From Alistipes provencensis (lineage in GTDB: Bacteria > Bacteroidota > Bacteroidia > Bacteroidales > Rikenellaceae): a stretch of 64,000 nt of DNA. The notes under the pieces were generated by a model. The model had not been told where the DNA came from. It saw nothing but the letters and a program-made list of their open reading frames with translations, and made no database searches. Shown here in pieces: positions 26,400 to 35,311 of the stretch (positions are counted from its first letter, which is position 1; each line of letters opens with the position of its first letter). The position numbers and the translations under genes were made by a program. Where the stretch lies: the NCBI RefSeq assembly GCF_900083545.1, contig NZ_LT559262.1:1526397-1590396 (forward strand), written 5' to 3'.

Positions 26400-28121
26400 T
26401 TATGCTTCGAGCCACTTCTTGACCTCGTCGATCGAGGGGGCTTTCAGGCCGAGCTTGTTCTTCTTGTTGAATCCGCACAGGTCGTTGAAGAACTTGCCGG
26501 GGGCGAGTTTTTGCAGCGATTCGACGGTCAGGTAGCCCATCTTCTGGATCACCGGAACCCATTCCTCGGGCACTCCGATGGCGGTATAGGCCTCCACGGG
26601 GTCCTGCACGGCCTTCTTTTCGGGACGCATCTGGGGGAAGAACAGCACGTCCTGAATCGACGTCTGGTCGGTCATGAACATCGTCAGGCGGTCGATGCCG
26701 ATGCCCATTCCCGAGCAGGTCGGCATGCCGTATTCCAGCGCGCGCACGAAATCCATGTCGATGAACATCGCCTCGTCGTCGCCCTTTTCCGAGAGCCGAA
26801 GCTGCTCTTGGAAGCGCTCCAACTGGTCGATCGGGTCGTTCAGCTCGGAGTAGGCGTTGCACAACTCCTTGCCGTTGACGAAGAGCTCGAAACGCTCCGT
26901 CAGCTCGGGATTCGAGCGGTGGCGCTTGCACAGCGGCGACATTTCGCGCGGATAGTCCGTGATGAAGGTGGGCTGGATCAGCTCCTCCTCGCAGTACTGC
27001 CCGAAGATGGCGTCGATCAGCTTGCCCTTGCCGTAGGTCTCGTCGACCTCGACGTTGAGCCGCTTGCAGGCCTCGCGCAGCTCATCCTCCGAGCGGCCCG
27101 TGATGTCGTAACCTGTCTTTTCGCGGATGGCGTCGGTCATCGTCAGGCGGCGGAACGGGGCCTTGAACGAGATCGGTTTGCCGTCGATCGTCAGCTCCGT
27201 GGTGCCGTTCACGGCCATGGCCACCTTTTCGAGCATCTGCTCGGTGAACTCCATCATCCAGAGGTAGTCTTTATAGGCCACATAAATCTCCATGCAGGTG
27301 AACTCCGGGTTGTGCGTGCGGTCCATGCCCTCGTTGCGGAAGTTCTTGCCGAACTCGTACACGCCGTCGAATCCGCCGACGATCAGCTTCTTGAGGTAAA
27401 GCTCCGTGGCGATGCGCAGGTAGAGGTCGATGTCGAGCGAGTTGTGGTGGGTGATGAACGGACGGGCCGAAGCGCCGCCGGGAATCGGTTGCAGGATCGG
27501 AGTCTCGACCTCGATGTAGCCTTTCGAGTTGAAGAACTCGCGCATCGTGGCCATGATCTTGGCGCGGCGCACGAACGTGTCCTTCACCTGCGGGTTGACG
27601 ATCAGGTCGAGATACCGCTGGCGGTAGCGCACCTCCGGGTCGGTGAAGGCGTCGAACGTCTTGCCGTCCTTCTCCTTGACGACGGGCAGCGGGCGGATCG
27701 ACTTCGACAGCACGGTGAACCGGCGGCAGTGTACCGACAGCTCGCCGGTGTTGGTGAGGAACGCGAAGCCCTCGACGCCCACGAAGTCGCCGATGTCCAG
27801 CAGTTTCTTGAAGACCGTGTTGTAGAGCGTCGGATCGCCTTCGGGACAGATGTCGTCGCGGCGGATGTAGACCTGTATGCGGCCCGTGTGGTCCTGCAGC
27901 TCGAAGAACGAGGCGCTGCCCATGATGCGGCGCGACATGATGCGGCCGGCGATGCGCACCTCCTGAAAGTTCTTCTTGTCGGCGTCGTAGTTGTCGGCGA
28001 TTTCGCGCGCCGTGGCCGTCACCTCGTAACGGGCGGCGGGGTAGGGCTCGATGCCCAATTCACGGAGCGCCGTGAGCGACTGTCTGCGAAGCTGTTCCTG
28101 TTCGCTGAGTTCGAGTGCCAT
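26400..28121 (-). CDS. lysS: Lysyl-tRNA synthetase (class II)
   Basis: LysRS charges tRNA-Lys. The 573-aa protein has the N-terminal OB-fold anticodon-binding domain (about 50-150, with [15 protein letters not shown]) and a class II catalytic core with motif 2 ([20 protein letters not shown]) and motif 3 ([13 protein letters not shown]). After motif 3 a tail of about 75 residues continues (with [14 protein letters not shown]), an extension usual in Bacteroidetes LysRS and longer than the E. coli enzyme. A promoter at 28157-28188 precedes it. Repeat copy B lies downstream. Confidence 0.98.
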   Translation of the reverse strand: MALELSEQEQLRRQSLTALRELGIEPYPAARYEVTATAREIADNYDADKKNFQEVRIAGRIMSRRIMGSASFFELQDHTGRIQVYIRRDDICPEGDPTLYNTVFKKLLDIGDFVGVEGFAFLTNTGELSVHCRRFTVLSKSIRPLPVVKEKDGKTFDAFTDPEVRYRQRYLDLIVNPQVKDTFVRRAKIMATMREFFNSKGYIEVETPILQPIPGGASARPFITHHNSLDIDLYLRIATELYLKKLIVGGFDGVYEFGKNFRNEGMDRTHNPEFTCMEIYVAYKDYLWMMEFTEQMLEKVAMAVNGTTELTIDGKPISFKAPFRRLTMTDAIREKTGYDITGRSEDELREACKRLNVEVDETYGKGKLIDAIFGQYCEEELIQPTFITDYPREMSPLCKRHRSNPELTERFELFVNGKELCNAYSELNDPIDQLERFQEQLRLSEKGDDEAMFIDMDFVRALEYGMPTCSGMGIGIDRLTMFMTDQTSIQDVLFFPQMRPEKKAVQDPVEAYTAIGVPEEWVPVIQKMGYLTVESLQKLAPGKFFNDLCGFNKKNKLGLKAPSIDEVKKWLEA

Positions 28122-28156
28122 ATCGTGTGTGTTTTATGATTATCGTTATATCCGTG

Positions 28157-28188
28157 CAAAATTAGTGAAAAATGGGCAAATTAGCAAC
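28157..28188 (-). promoter_or_regulatory. Promoter of lysS
   Basis: Minus-strand GTTG (28185-28188), 20 nt, TAATTTTG (28157-28164). The -7 element is perfect; the -33 has one mismatch. It is divergent from the promoter at 28237-28268. Confidence 0.65.
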
Positions 28189-28236
28189 TGTTTCGGCGTT
28201 CTGCTGCGCGCTGCGCTCCGAAACCGGGGAAAAAGA

Positions 28237-28268
28237 TTTGCTTATTCCCGGGGAAATGATTAAATTTG
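28237..28268 (+). promoter_or_regulatory. Promoter of the secreted nuclease gene
   Basis: TTTG (28237-28240), 20 nt, TAAATTTG (28261-28268): perfect match and spacing. The start site near 28275 leaves a 23-nt leader before the ATG at 28298. Confidence 0.85.
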
Positions 28269-28297
28269 CTTATAGCGTCTAATCAAAATGCCAATCT

Positions 28298-29923
28298 ATG
28301 AAACAATTCGACTCCTTTTTTCGCGGCATGCTGCGTTACCCCCCCCCTCCGCGGATTCTTTTAGCCTGCCTGCTGCTTTTCGCCTCCTGCGGCGGTGACG
28401 ACTCTTCGGACGACTCCTATGCCGCCGTCGAATCTGCCTCTTTTACTTTCGACGAGGCTGAATCCGCCAACAATGCGGTTCGTGTGATGGCCAACGGTGC
28501 GTGGCAGGTCTATTGGGAACCCGCTTCGGCAGCCGTGACGGTCGCCCCTTCGTCCGGCAACGGCAACGGGACTTTCTATGTGAAAGATATGCCCAAGGGG
28601 ACGTCCGTCAAAGTCGGGGTGCGCACCGCTGCGGGCAAGGCTTCCGGCAAAACCATTACCGTGACCCGCGCCGCGGCTCCGGCCGAGGTGACGCTCACGG
28701 TCGCTCCCGCCGACATGCGCTTCAACCCTACGGGCACCAACCGTATTACCGTGACCTCGAACGCCGCGTGGACCGCCTCCTGTCCCAATCCGGCGCTCAA
28801 ATTCTCACCCGTCTCGGGCACGGGCGATGGCACGATCACCATCACGGCTGCACCCGAAGGGGTGCGCTGTACGCTGACCGTTACGGCCGGTGAGGGCTCC
28901 GGCGCCAAGACCGGGACCTGCGAGATACTTAACACGCCTTACCGCTTTCCGGAGCTGGCCTCCAACTGGGTGCAGCCATCGAAAGACGCGGCGGCCGTTT
29001 CGGGCGACTATGCGTTCTATACGCATTGGACCAAAACCGTCAAGACCGGTAAAACCGTGCGCAACTACTCCTATTGTTACGATACGCGGCGCCACAATCC
29101 GATTTGGGTAGCCTATCCGCTGGCCGATTGTTACGGTGAGGGCGGTTACGGACGTACGAGTCCCGACCCTTGGGCTCCCGATCCTCGGCTCGATGCGTCG
29201 TACCAGTCGAAAATCTACCAGAGCGACGGTGCAAACGGAGCAGATCCGTATCAGTATTGGTCGAACAATACCATCCGGACGACGCTCGGACTGAGCGGTA
29301 GTTGGACGAAAGGTCATCTCTGCATGTCGCGCGAGCGTGGAGGCAAGGACTCCGAAATCAACAAGCAGACCTTCTATCCGACCAATATCGCCCCGCAGCC
29401 CAATGCGGCGGCATCGACTTTCGGGACGGTCTGGGGCTGTGTCGAGGCCGTGATTTCGGGCAGCAATAACACCGAGAACGATATTACGGCCGACGACGGG
29501 CGGACGAATATCAACCGCGTGGCCGACACGCTCTTCGTGGTGGCGGGATGCTGGTACGAGCACGACAACTGGAAGGATTTCGACTCTTCGAATTACAGCG
29601 AGCCGACGCCCGATCCGAAGCAGAAAGAGTGCATCATGCCGACGCATCAGTGGAAGATCATGCTGCGCACGAAGGCCGGCAATACGAAAAAGCGGATCGC
29701 CGACTGCACGGCCGACGAATTGCAGGCCGTGGGTTTCTGGATCGAGACCTTTACGCACAGCGATTTGGTCGATTCCGAAACGGGAGCGGGTACGAAAGCG
29801 CAGTTGCGGGCGATTGCCGTTCCGGTCTCCTTTATCGAGGGAAAGATGGGCATGAAGTTCTTCCCGGACGTTCCGGACGAGGTGAAGGGTCGGGAGCCTG
29901 TTCCCGGCGAGTGGGGTTTCTGA
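28298..29923 (+). CDS. Exported DNA/RNA non-specific endonuclease lipoprotein with BACON-like domains
   Basis: The 541-aa product has a lipoprotein signal ending LLLFASC at Cys31 with Asp-rich residues after it (surface export type). Two beta-sandwich, BACON-like domains follow (about 45-125 and 130-212, with WQVYWEPASAAVTVAPSSGN). The C-terminal NUC1-type nuclease domain (about 230-535) carries TKGHLCMSRER with catalytic His340 and the later FYPTNIAPQ segment. It probably degrades extracellular DNA/RNA for nutrients or defence. The first 11 residues before the signal are unusual (alternative Met11), and a run of nine C (28339-28347) lies in the signal codons. It stands alone between lysS and the PAP2 operon. 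Confidence 0.88.
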   Translation: MKQFDSFFRGMLRYPPPPRILLACLLLFASCGGDDSSDDSYAAVESASFTFDEAESANNAVRVMANGAWQVYWEPASAAVTVAPSSGNGNGTFYVKDMPKGTSVKVGVRTAAGKASGKTITVTRAAAPAEVTLTVAPADMRFNPTGTNRITVTSNAAWTASCPNPALKFSPVSGTGDGTITITAAPEGVRCTLTVTAGEGSGAKTGTCEILNTPYRFPELASNWVQPSKDAAAVSGDYAFYTHWTKTVKTGKTVRNYSYCYDTRRHNPIWVAYPLADCYGEGGYGRTSPDPWAPDPRLDASYQSKIYQSDGANGADPYQYWSNNTIRTTLGLSGSWTKGHLCMSRERGGKDSEINKQTFYPTNIAPQPNAAASTFGTVWGCVEAVISGSNNTENDITADDGRTNINRVADTLFVVAGCWYEHDNWKDFDSSNYSEPTPDPKQKECIMPTHQWKIMLRTKAGNTKKRIADCTADELQAVGFWIETFTHSDLVDSETGAGTKAQLRAIAVPVSFIEGKMGMKFFPDVPDEVKGREPVPGEWGF

Positions 29924-29940
29924 CCCGGCTGGCGAAAACG

Positions 29941-29971
29941 AAAAGGAGCTGCTATTGCAGCTCCTTTTTTT
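29941..29971. terminator. Bidirectional intrinsic terminator
   Basis: A perfect 12-bp stem AAAAGGAGCTGC/GCAGCTCCTTTT (29941-29952 with 29957-29968) with a TATT loop. A T-run follows on both strands. It serves the nuclease gene (plus) and the PAP2-ended operon (minus), overlapping the last codons of the latter. Confidence 0.9.
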
Positions 29972-30596
29972 CGGTCAGTTTCCGATAGACCCAGAAGGCC
30001 GCCAGTCCCAGCAGCACTCCGACGAGCGTGCCCCATACGAGGTCCATCGGGAAGTGTTTGCCCAGATAGACGCGCGAATAGCAGATCACGAGCGTGCAGA
30101 AAACCATCAGTCCCGTGAACCACCGACGGCGGATCACCGAGGCCGACAGCACGGCCAGCGCGACGATCGTCGCCGCATGGGCCGAGACGGTTCCGAAGCG
30201 GCCGCTCACGGCCTCGACGGGAACGTGGACCCTCCAGTCGCCCGGCGTACCGGCCATACGCAGCGCCCGCAGCGAGTCGGGGGCGATCTCCATCCCTTCG
30301 AGCGAGGGGGTGAACATCGGCCGCCAGCGCGGTTCGAAGTCAGGCAGCAGGTCGCCCAGCAGGCCGTTGCCCTTGAAGATGCCCGAAACCATGTCCGAGA
30401 GGGCCAGCGCCGCGACCATCAGCACCGTGAAGACGAGTACGTTGCGCCATCCGCCGCCGCGCCAGACGAGCCAGAGGATCAGCGCATACAGGGGCAGCCA
30501 CATCGCCGTGCCCGAGACGGTCAGCATCAGACGGTCCATGAAGGGGCCGCCGTCGAAATTCAGATCGAGAAACAGTTGATGGTCAAAGTCGTACAT
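29952..30596 (-). CDS. PAP2-family membrane phosphatase
   Basis: PAP2 enzymes dephosphorylate lipid phosphates such as undecaprenyl pyrophosphate or phosphatidylglycerol phosphate. The 214-aa protein has several membrane helices and the family motifs in order: EPRWRP, then SAHA (in place of the usual SGH), then SRVYLGKHFPMDLVWG with the catalytic His and Asp. It is the last gene of the minus-strand operon with the MBOAT and SGNH genes, 7 nt after the MBOAT gene, so a role in envelope lipid or glycan turnover is inferred. Confidence 0.88.
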   Translation of the reverse strand: MYDFDHQLFLDLNFDGGPFMDRLMLTVSGTAMWLPLYALILWLVWRGGGWRNVLVFTVLMVAALALSDMVSGIFKGNGLLGDLLPDFEPRWRPMFTPSLEGMEIAPDSLRALRMAGTPGDWRVHVPVEAVSGRFGTVSAHAATIVALAVLSASVIRRRWFTGLMVFCTLVICYSRVYLGKHFPMDLVWGTLVGVLLGLAAFWVYRKLTEKKELQ

Positions 30597-30603
30597 CGGT
30601 CAC

Positions 30604-32109
30604 TTAGAATTGGAAGTAGATGAAGGGCTGTATGTCGCTGGATTTTATCTGCATGACGCACCAGATCATCGCCGCGGCCATCACGACCTGCAACACCAGC
30701 GGCGCGTGGACCACGATCCGCCGTGCAAGGGCGTCCACCCGGCCCGGAAGCAGGTGGAGGATATACCCCGCGGCGATCAGCGCGAAGACGGCGGCGTATC
30801 CTGTCAATACCTGCGGGATCATCGCGGCGTTGAAATTTTCGAAAATCTGGTGCAGCATCAGCGAAACGGTCTGCATCGAGTCGGCGCGGAACATCAGCCA
30901 TCCGAAGCAGACGATGTTGAACGTCAGGAAGATGCCCGCCGTACGGCTCCACCAGTGCATCTGGGCCCCGGTGGCCTTGGCACCCGGGACGACCGCCATC
31001 CAGAGTTTGTGCAGGGCCAGCGCCACGCCGTGCAGCCCGCCCCAGAGGATGAAGCGCACCGCCGCGCCGTGCCACAATCCGCCCAGCAGCATCGTCAGCA
31101 ACAGGTTGCCGTAGGTCCGGATGCGGCCTTTGCGGTTGCCGCCCAGCGAGATGTAGAGGTAGTCGCGCAGCCACGTCGAGAGCGAGATGTGCCACCGCCG
31201 CCAGAATTCGGTGATCGTCGCCGACTTGTAGGGGGCGTCGAAGTTCTTCGGGAAGCGGAATCCCAGCAGCAGGGCGATGCCGATGGCCATGTCGGAATAG
31301 CCCGAGAAGTCGCAGTAGATTTGCAGCGCGTAGCCGTAAATGCCCATCAGACATTCGAACCCGGAGTAGAGCAGCGGCTCGTCGAAGATGCGGTCGACGA
31401 AGTTGAGCGAAATGTAGTCCGAGATGATGGCCTTCTTGAACAGACCCGTGAGGATCAGAAAGACGCCCGTGCCGAACATCTCGCGGGTGACGACGATCGG
31501 GTTTTGCCGGATCTGGGGGATGAAATCCCGGGCCCGGACGATCGGGCCGGCCACGAGCTGCGGAAAGAACGACAGGTAAAAGAGATAGTCGAGCCAGTTG
31601 GACAAAGGCTTCAACTGGCCGCGGTAAATGTCTATGGTATAGCTCATCGACTGGAAGACGAAGAACGAGATGCCGACCGGCAGGAAGATGTTCTGGAATT
31701 GCAGGAATCCCTGTCCGAACAACTGGTTGGAGATGTCGACGAAGAAGTTGGTGTACTTGAAGTAGCCGAGCATTCCGAGGTTGACGGCGACGCTCAGGGC
31801 CACCAGCCAGCGTTTCAGCCCCTTGAAGCGGGCCCGGTAGATGCCCTGCGCGATCAGGAAGTCGCTCGCCGCGGCGAAGATCAGCAGCAGGAAATAGACC
31901 CCGCTCGACTTGTAGTAGAAGTAGAGCGAGAAGGCGATGACGTAGACGATGCGGGCCATCGGCGCGCGGCGGAAGGCGCTGTAGATGAGCAGGAACCCCG
32001 CGAAGAGGAAGAGAAACAGCCCGCTGCTGAAGATCAGCGGCGACGAAGCGTCGTAGGCCAGCAGCGCCTGCACCTTGTCCCAAATGCCGTCTGTCGCGGG
32101 AAGCGTCAT
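30604..32109 (-). CDS. MBOAT-family O-acyltransferase (AlgI/DltB-like)
   Basis: The 501-aa integral membrane protein has about ten helices and the MBOAT hallmarks: RRWHISLSTWLRDYLYISLG and the catalytic His in MLLGGLWHGAAVRF. AlgI-type members pass acyl groups across the inner membrane for O-acetylation of exopolysaccharide or cell-wall polymers. It overlaps the SGNH gene by 4 nt (ATGA), so the two are translationally coupled and probably work as a pair, MBOAT exporting the acyl group and SGNH transferring it. Acceptor is unknown. Confidence 0.93.
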   Translation of the reverse strand: MTLPATDGIWDKVQALLAYDASSPLIFSSGLFLFLFAGFLLIYSAFRRAPMARIVYVIAFSLYFYYKSSGVYFLLLIFAAASDFLIAQGIYRARFKGLKRWLVALSVAVNLGMLGYFKYTNFFVDISNQLFGQGFLQFQNIFLPVGISFFVFQSMSYTIDIYRGQLKPLSNWLDYLFYLSFFPQLVAGPIVRARDFIPQIRQNPIVVTREMFGTGVFLILTGLFKKAIISDYISLNFVDRIFDEPLLYSGFECLMGIYGYALQIYCDFSGYSDMAIGIALLLGFRFPKNFDAPYKSATITEFWRRWHISLSTWLRDYLYISLGGNRKGRIRTYGNLLLTMLLGGLWHGAAVRFILWGGLHGVALALHKLWMAVVPGAKATGAQMHWWSRTAGIFLTFNIVCFGWLMFRADSMQTVSLMLHQIFENFNAAMIPQVLTGYAAVFALIAAGYILHLLPGRVDALARRIVVHAPLVLQVVMAAAMIWCVMQIKSSDIQPFIYFQF

Positions 32110-33707
32110 CGTATCGGCGGATTAAGCGGTTCGGGAGCTGCGGACGGCAGCAGGCTGCGCTCGATGCGCGTCCTTTGCAGGGAGTCGAGCACGGCGGCTT
32201 CGGCCTGCCGGCGCAGTTCGGCGGCCCGCTGCTCGGCATGGAGGGAGCAGGCTTCGGCGTTGAGGGCGTCGAACAGCGCCCACGCCACGCGGCGTCCGCC
32301 GGCGTAGTTGATGTGGGTGTAGTCCTTGCCCGCCCAGCCGTTCTTCACGAACTGCTCCATGCCCCCTTGCGCACGCATGGCGTCGCATGTGGGCCAGAAG
32401 GCCGCGCCCGTGTTCCGGGCCGCCCCGCGCTGGAAGTCGAGCATGTAGGGGATGGCGTCCATCGGTTCGAAGCCCGCGTCGGTCTTCGTCGAGCGGTCGC
32501 TGACGCCCAGCACCAGCACCGCGGCCCCCGGGAAACAGCTCCGCACGAAAGCTACCATCTTTTCGATCTGCGCCGCGTAGTTGGTGTAACTCTTCACGCC
32601 CGCCTGCATGATGTTGAGCCCGTATTGGAGGATCACCAGATCGTAACCCGTGAGGGCGTTGATCTGGGCGTTGACCGACGGGTTGGTCCAGAACATCGCC
32701 TGTCCGTTGTTGCTGCGCACCGAATAATTGTCGACGACGACTCCGCCGCCTTCGAAGACCGCGCCGTAGCCGATGAATCCCTCCGTGCCGGAGAGCACCT
32801 TGAAGGCGAGCGAGCGGATGTGCGGGGCTGAGATCTCGATCTGGCGCACGGCGGCGTCGCCCGTGATGTCGAACTCGCGGCGCAGGGTGTCGTTGAGCGT
32901 CACCTCGACGCGGCTGTCGCGGGGCGAGAGGAAGAGGATGCGCGCCCCGTCGCACGAGTCGAGCAGTTTGCGGTAGTCGGTGTTCTCCCAGCGGGTCGAG
33001 GCGCCCGCCGTGGGTTGGCAGACCCAGCCCGAGACGTAGAAATTCTCGCGCAGGTTGGCCGGGGCGGCCTTGCGCTGCATGATGTTGTAGGCTGTCCAGC
33101 CTTTCGACTGGGTTTTGATCGTGCGCCGGAAAGCCGTCAGCGGCGAGGCCATCGGGGCGAATCCCGCGCCGCCGCCGGGCCGTCCCCCGAAGGCCGACTG
33201 GAGCCGTTCGCGCAGGTCGGCGGTGAGGATGTCGCCCTCGACGAACGAGTCGCCGAGGAAGGCGATGCGCACCGGACGTTGGGCGTTGAGCAGCGTGTCG
33301 CAGAAAGCGCGGATGCGGCCGTCGCCGCTGTAATCCTCGATCGGGACCAATGTCGCGGTGAAGCGCGCCGAGTCGGGCTCGGGCCGTTGGCCGCGGAGGC
33401 TGTCCCGCGGGATGAGCCACTGGTAGGTGGTCTGCGTCTGGCGCGGGGCGGTGTCGGCTTCGATGCGTTCGGCGACGGCGTCGAGGTCGATGTGGAAATC
33501 CGCCTCGTCGAAAAGAACGGGTTCGGCGATGGGCTCGGCAGCGGCCGCATCGTCGAAGACCAGAATGTCCGAGAGGATGTTGGCTCGGCGCAGTTTGACG
33601 CTTCCGACGCTCTGCGGGGGAATGAAGCCGACGGCCGCGAGCACTGCGATGAGTGCCGCGGTCGCCAGCCAACTGCGGTGGGTGTAGTCTTTTTCGGGGG
33701 AGTTCAT
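32106..33707 (-). CDS. Membrane-anchored SGNH/GDSL-type (AlgX/AlgJ-like) protein
   Basis: The 533-aa product has one N-terminal membrane anchor (about 12-30, WLATAALIAVLAAVGFIPP) with a periplasmic SGNH domain: block I is IAFLGDSFVEGDI with the nucleophile Ser, and the Asp/His pair appears in AGKDYTHINYAGG. The coupled MBOAT gene overlaps its 3' end, which is the usual arrangement for polysaccharide O-acetylation pairs. The role as transferase rather than esterase is inferred from this context. The Asn and Gly blocks are less clear. Confidence 0.85.
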   Translation of the reverse strand: MNSPEKDYTHRSWLATAALIAVLAAVGFIPPQSVGSVKLRRANILSDILVFDDAAAAEPIAEPVLFDEADFHIDLDAVAERIEADTAPRQTQTTYQWLIPRDSLRGQRPEPDSARFTATLVPIEDYSGDGRIRAFCDTLLNAQRPVRIAFLGDSFVEGDILTADLRERLQSAFGGRPGGGAGFAPMASPLTAFRRTIKTQSKGWTAYNIMQRKAAPANLRENFYVSGWVCQPTAGASTRWENTDYRKLLDSCDGARILFLSPRDSRVEVTLNDTLRREFDITGDAAVRQIEISAPHIRSLAFKVLSGTEGFIGYGAVFEGGGVVVDNYSVRSNNGQAMFWTNPSVNAQINALTGYDLVILQYGLNIMQAGVKSYTNYAAQIEKMVAFVRSCFPGAAVLVLGVSDRSTKTDAGFEPMDAIPYMLDFQRGAARNTGAAFWPTCDAMRAQGGMEQFVKNGWAGKDYTHINYAGGRRVAWALFDALNAEACSLHAEQRAAELRRQAEAAVLDSLQRTRIERSLLPSAAPEPLNPPIR

Positions 33708-33714
33708 TGCCGGG

Positions 33715-34479
33715 TTAGTCGCGCCTTCCGAGGATCAGGAAGACGTAGTAGAGGACCGAGGCGATGGCGCTCAACGCCGCCACGAGGTAGGTGCGGGCCG
33801 CCCACGAGAGGGCTTCCTTGGCCTGTGCGAGCTGGGCGCCCTGCATCGTATGGCTGGTCTGGAGCCACTCCACGGCGCGGGCCGAGGCGTTGTACTCCAC
33901 GGGCAGCGTGACGAGCGAGAAAACCGCCGACATGGCGATCATGCCCACGCCGATCCAGCACAGGATCTCGTTCTGCGTCGAGGCCAGAATGACAAGGCCC
34001 AAGATGATGATCCATGTGGCGGCCGACGAGGCGAACTGCACGACGGGAACCAACTGCGAACGGAGCACCAGCGGCGCATAGCCCTGAGCGTGCTGTACGG
34101 CGTGGCCGCACTCGTGGGCGGCGACGGCCGCCGCCGCGACGCTCGTCGACGAGTAGACCGAGTCGCTGAGGTTGACGGTCATCGTCTGCGGGTTGAAATG
34201 GTCGGTGAGGTGACCTCCGACGTGCGTCACCTTCACGTTGTGGATGTTGTTGTCGCGCAGCATCTTCTCGGCGACCTCGGCACCGGTCAGCCCGCCCGGG
34301 AACTGGACCTTCGAATACTTCTTGAACACCGACTGCAGGCGCGCCTGCACGATGAAGCCGATGACGCCGATGGCGATGATCAGCACGAACATGCCCATCG
34401 TGGCGGCCGAGTAGCTGATTCCGGCGCTCTCCTGAGTGTAATAGCCTGTCTGGAGCAGGGTAATCATAGGAAATGTCAT
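33715..34479 (-). CDS. YugP-type zinc metallopeptidase
   Basis: The 254-aa protein is a membrane-embedded zinc peptidase of the YugP/Zn_peptidase_2 family: a first helix (MFVLIIAIGVIGFIVQARL), then the cytosolic or membrane-facing domain with the AAHECGHAVQHA zinc motif, followed by three helices and a Glu/Asn-containing stretch (PVEYNASARAVEWL) supplying further ligands. Substrate is unknown. It lies 8 nt after the SDR gene and 7 nt before the SGNH gene. Confidence 0.92.
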   Translation of the reverse strand: MTFPMITLLQTGYYTQESAGISYSAATMGMFVLIIAIGVIGFIVQARLQSVFKKYSKVQFPGGLTGAEVAEKMLRDNNIHNVKVTHVGGHLTDHFNPQTMTVNLSDSVYSSTSVAAAAVAAHECGHAVQHAQGYAPLVLRSQLVPVVQFASSAATWIIILGLVILASTQNEILCWIGVGMIAMSAVFSLVTLPVEYNASARAVEWLQTSHTMQGAQLAQAKEALSWAARTYLVAALSAIASVLYYVFLILGRRD

Positions 34480-34487
34480 AGCGTTTT

Positions 34488-35237
34488 CTATTTTGTTTTG
34501 CGGTATGTGTAATAAGCCCCGGCCTGTTGGGCGGGCATCAATACCATATCATTAACGTTCATGTGCGCGGGTAATTGTGCGGCCCACGCGATCGCTTCGG
34601 CGATGTCGTCGCCGGTGAGGGGCTCGACGCCCGTGTAGACCGCGTCGGCACGCTCCTTGTCGCCGTGGAAGCGGACCTCGGAAAACTCCGTTTCGACCAT
34701 TCCCGGGCGGATTTCCGTCACTTTGATTCCCGCCGAAAGCAGGTCGGCGCGCATCGACTGCGAAATGGCGTGCACGGCGTGCTTCGAGGCGCAGTAGACC
34801 GCGCCGTTCTCGTAGGCTTCGGTCCCGGCGATCGAGCCGATGTTGAAGATATGCCCGCCGCCCGCAGCGACCATCTTCGGGGCGATGACGCGCGTGACGT
34901 AGAGCAGTCCCTTGACGTTGGTGTCGATCATGGCGTCCCAGTCGCGGGTGTCGCCCCGGTCGATGTGTTCCAGCCCGGCGGCCAGCCCGGCGTTGTTGAC
35001 CAGCAGGTCGATCCGTTCGAGCGGTTCGAGCCAGCGGCGCACCGCCTCCTCGGAACGCACGTCGAACGCCAGCGCGGTGCAGCGTCCGCCTGCGGCTTCG
35101 ATCTCGGTTTTTAACGCCGCGAGCCGTTCGGCACGCCGTCCGGTGACCGTGACGGCATATCCCTCTTTCGCGAGCCGGAGCGCCGTGGCGCGGCCGATGC
35201 CCGATGTCGCCCCTGTAATGAGTGCCTGTTTTTGCAT
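34488..35237 (-). CDS. Short-chain dehydrogenase/reductase (YdfG-like)
   Basis: The 249-aa classical SDR has the NADP-binding TGATSGIGRATALRLAKEGY motif, NNAGLAAG, the catalytic Ser in FNIGSIAGTEAYENG and the YCASKHA catalytic Tyr/Lys. YdfG-like members reduce 3-hydroxy acids or malonic semialdehyde; the substrate cannot be told here. It is the first gene of the minus-strand operon and is divergent from the LolC-like gene, with 74 nt between the two start codons. Confidence 0.92.
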   Translation of the reverse strand: MQKQALITGATSGIGRATALRLAKEGYAVTVTGRRAERLAALKTEIEAAGGRCTALAFDVRSEEAVRRWLEPLERIDLLVNNAGLAAGLEHIDRGDTRDWDAMIDTNVKGLLYVTRVIAPKMVAAGGGHIFNIGSIAGTEAYENGAVYCASKHAVHAISQSMRADLLSAGIKVTEIRPGMVETEFSEVRFHGDKERADAVYTGVEPLTGDDIAEAIAWAAQLPAHMNVNDMVLMPAQQAGAYYTYRKTK

Positions 35238-35256
35238 AAAAAACGGTTCTTTCGGG

Positions 35257-35264
35257 CAAAAATA
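35257..35264 (-). promoter_or_regulatory. Probable -7 element of the SDR-PAP2 operon promoter
   Basis: On the minus strand TATTTTTG at 35257-35264 matches TAnnTTTG, 20 nt before the SDR start codon. The -33 element is weak (TATG at 21 nt). Confidence 0.45.
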
Positions 35265-35311
35265 CGAAATTTATACGTTTATTTGCATAAATTTTCTGCA
35301 AAACCGCTGCC

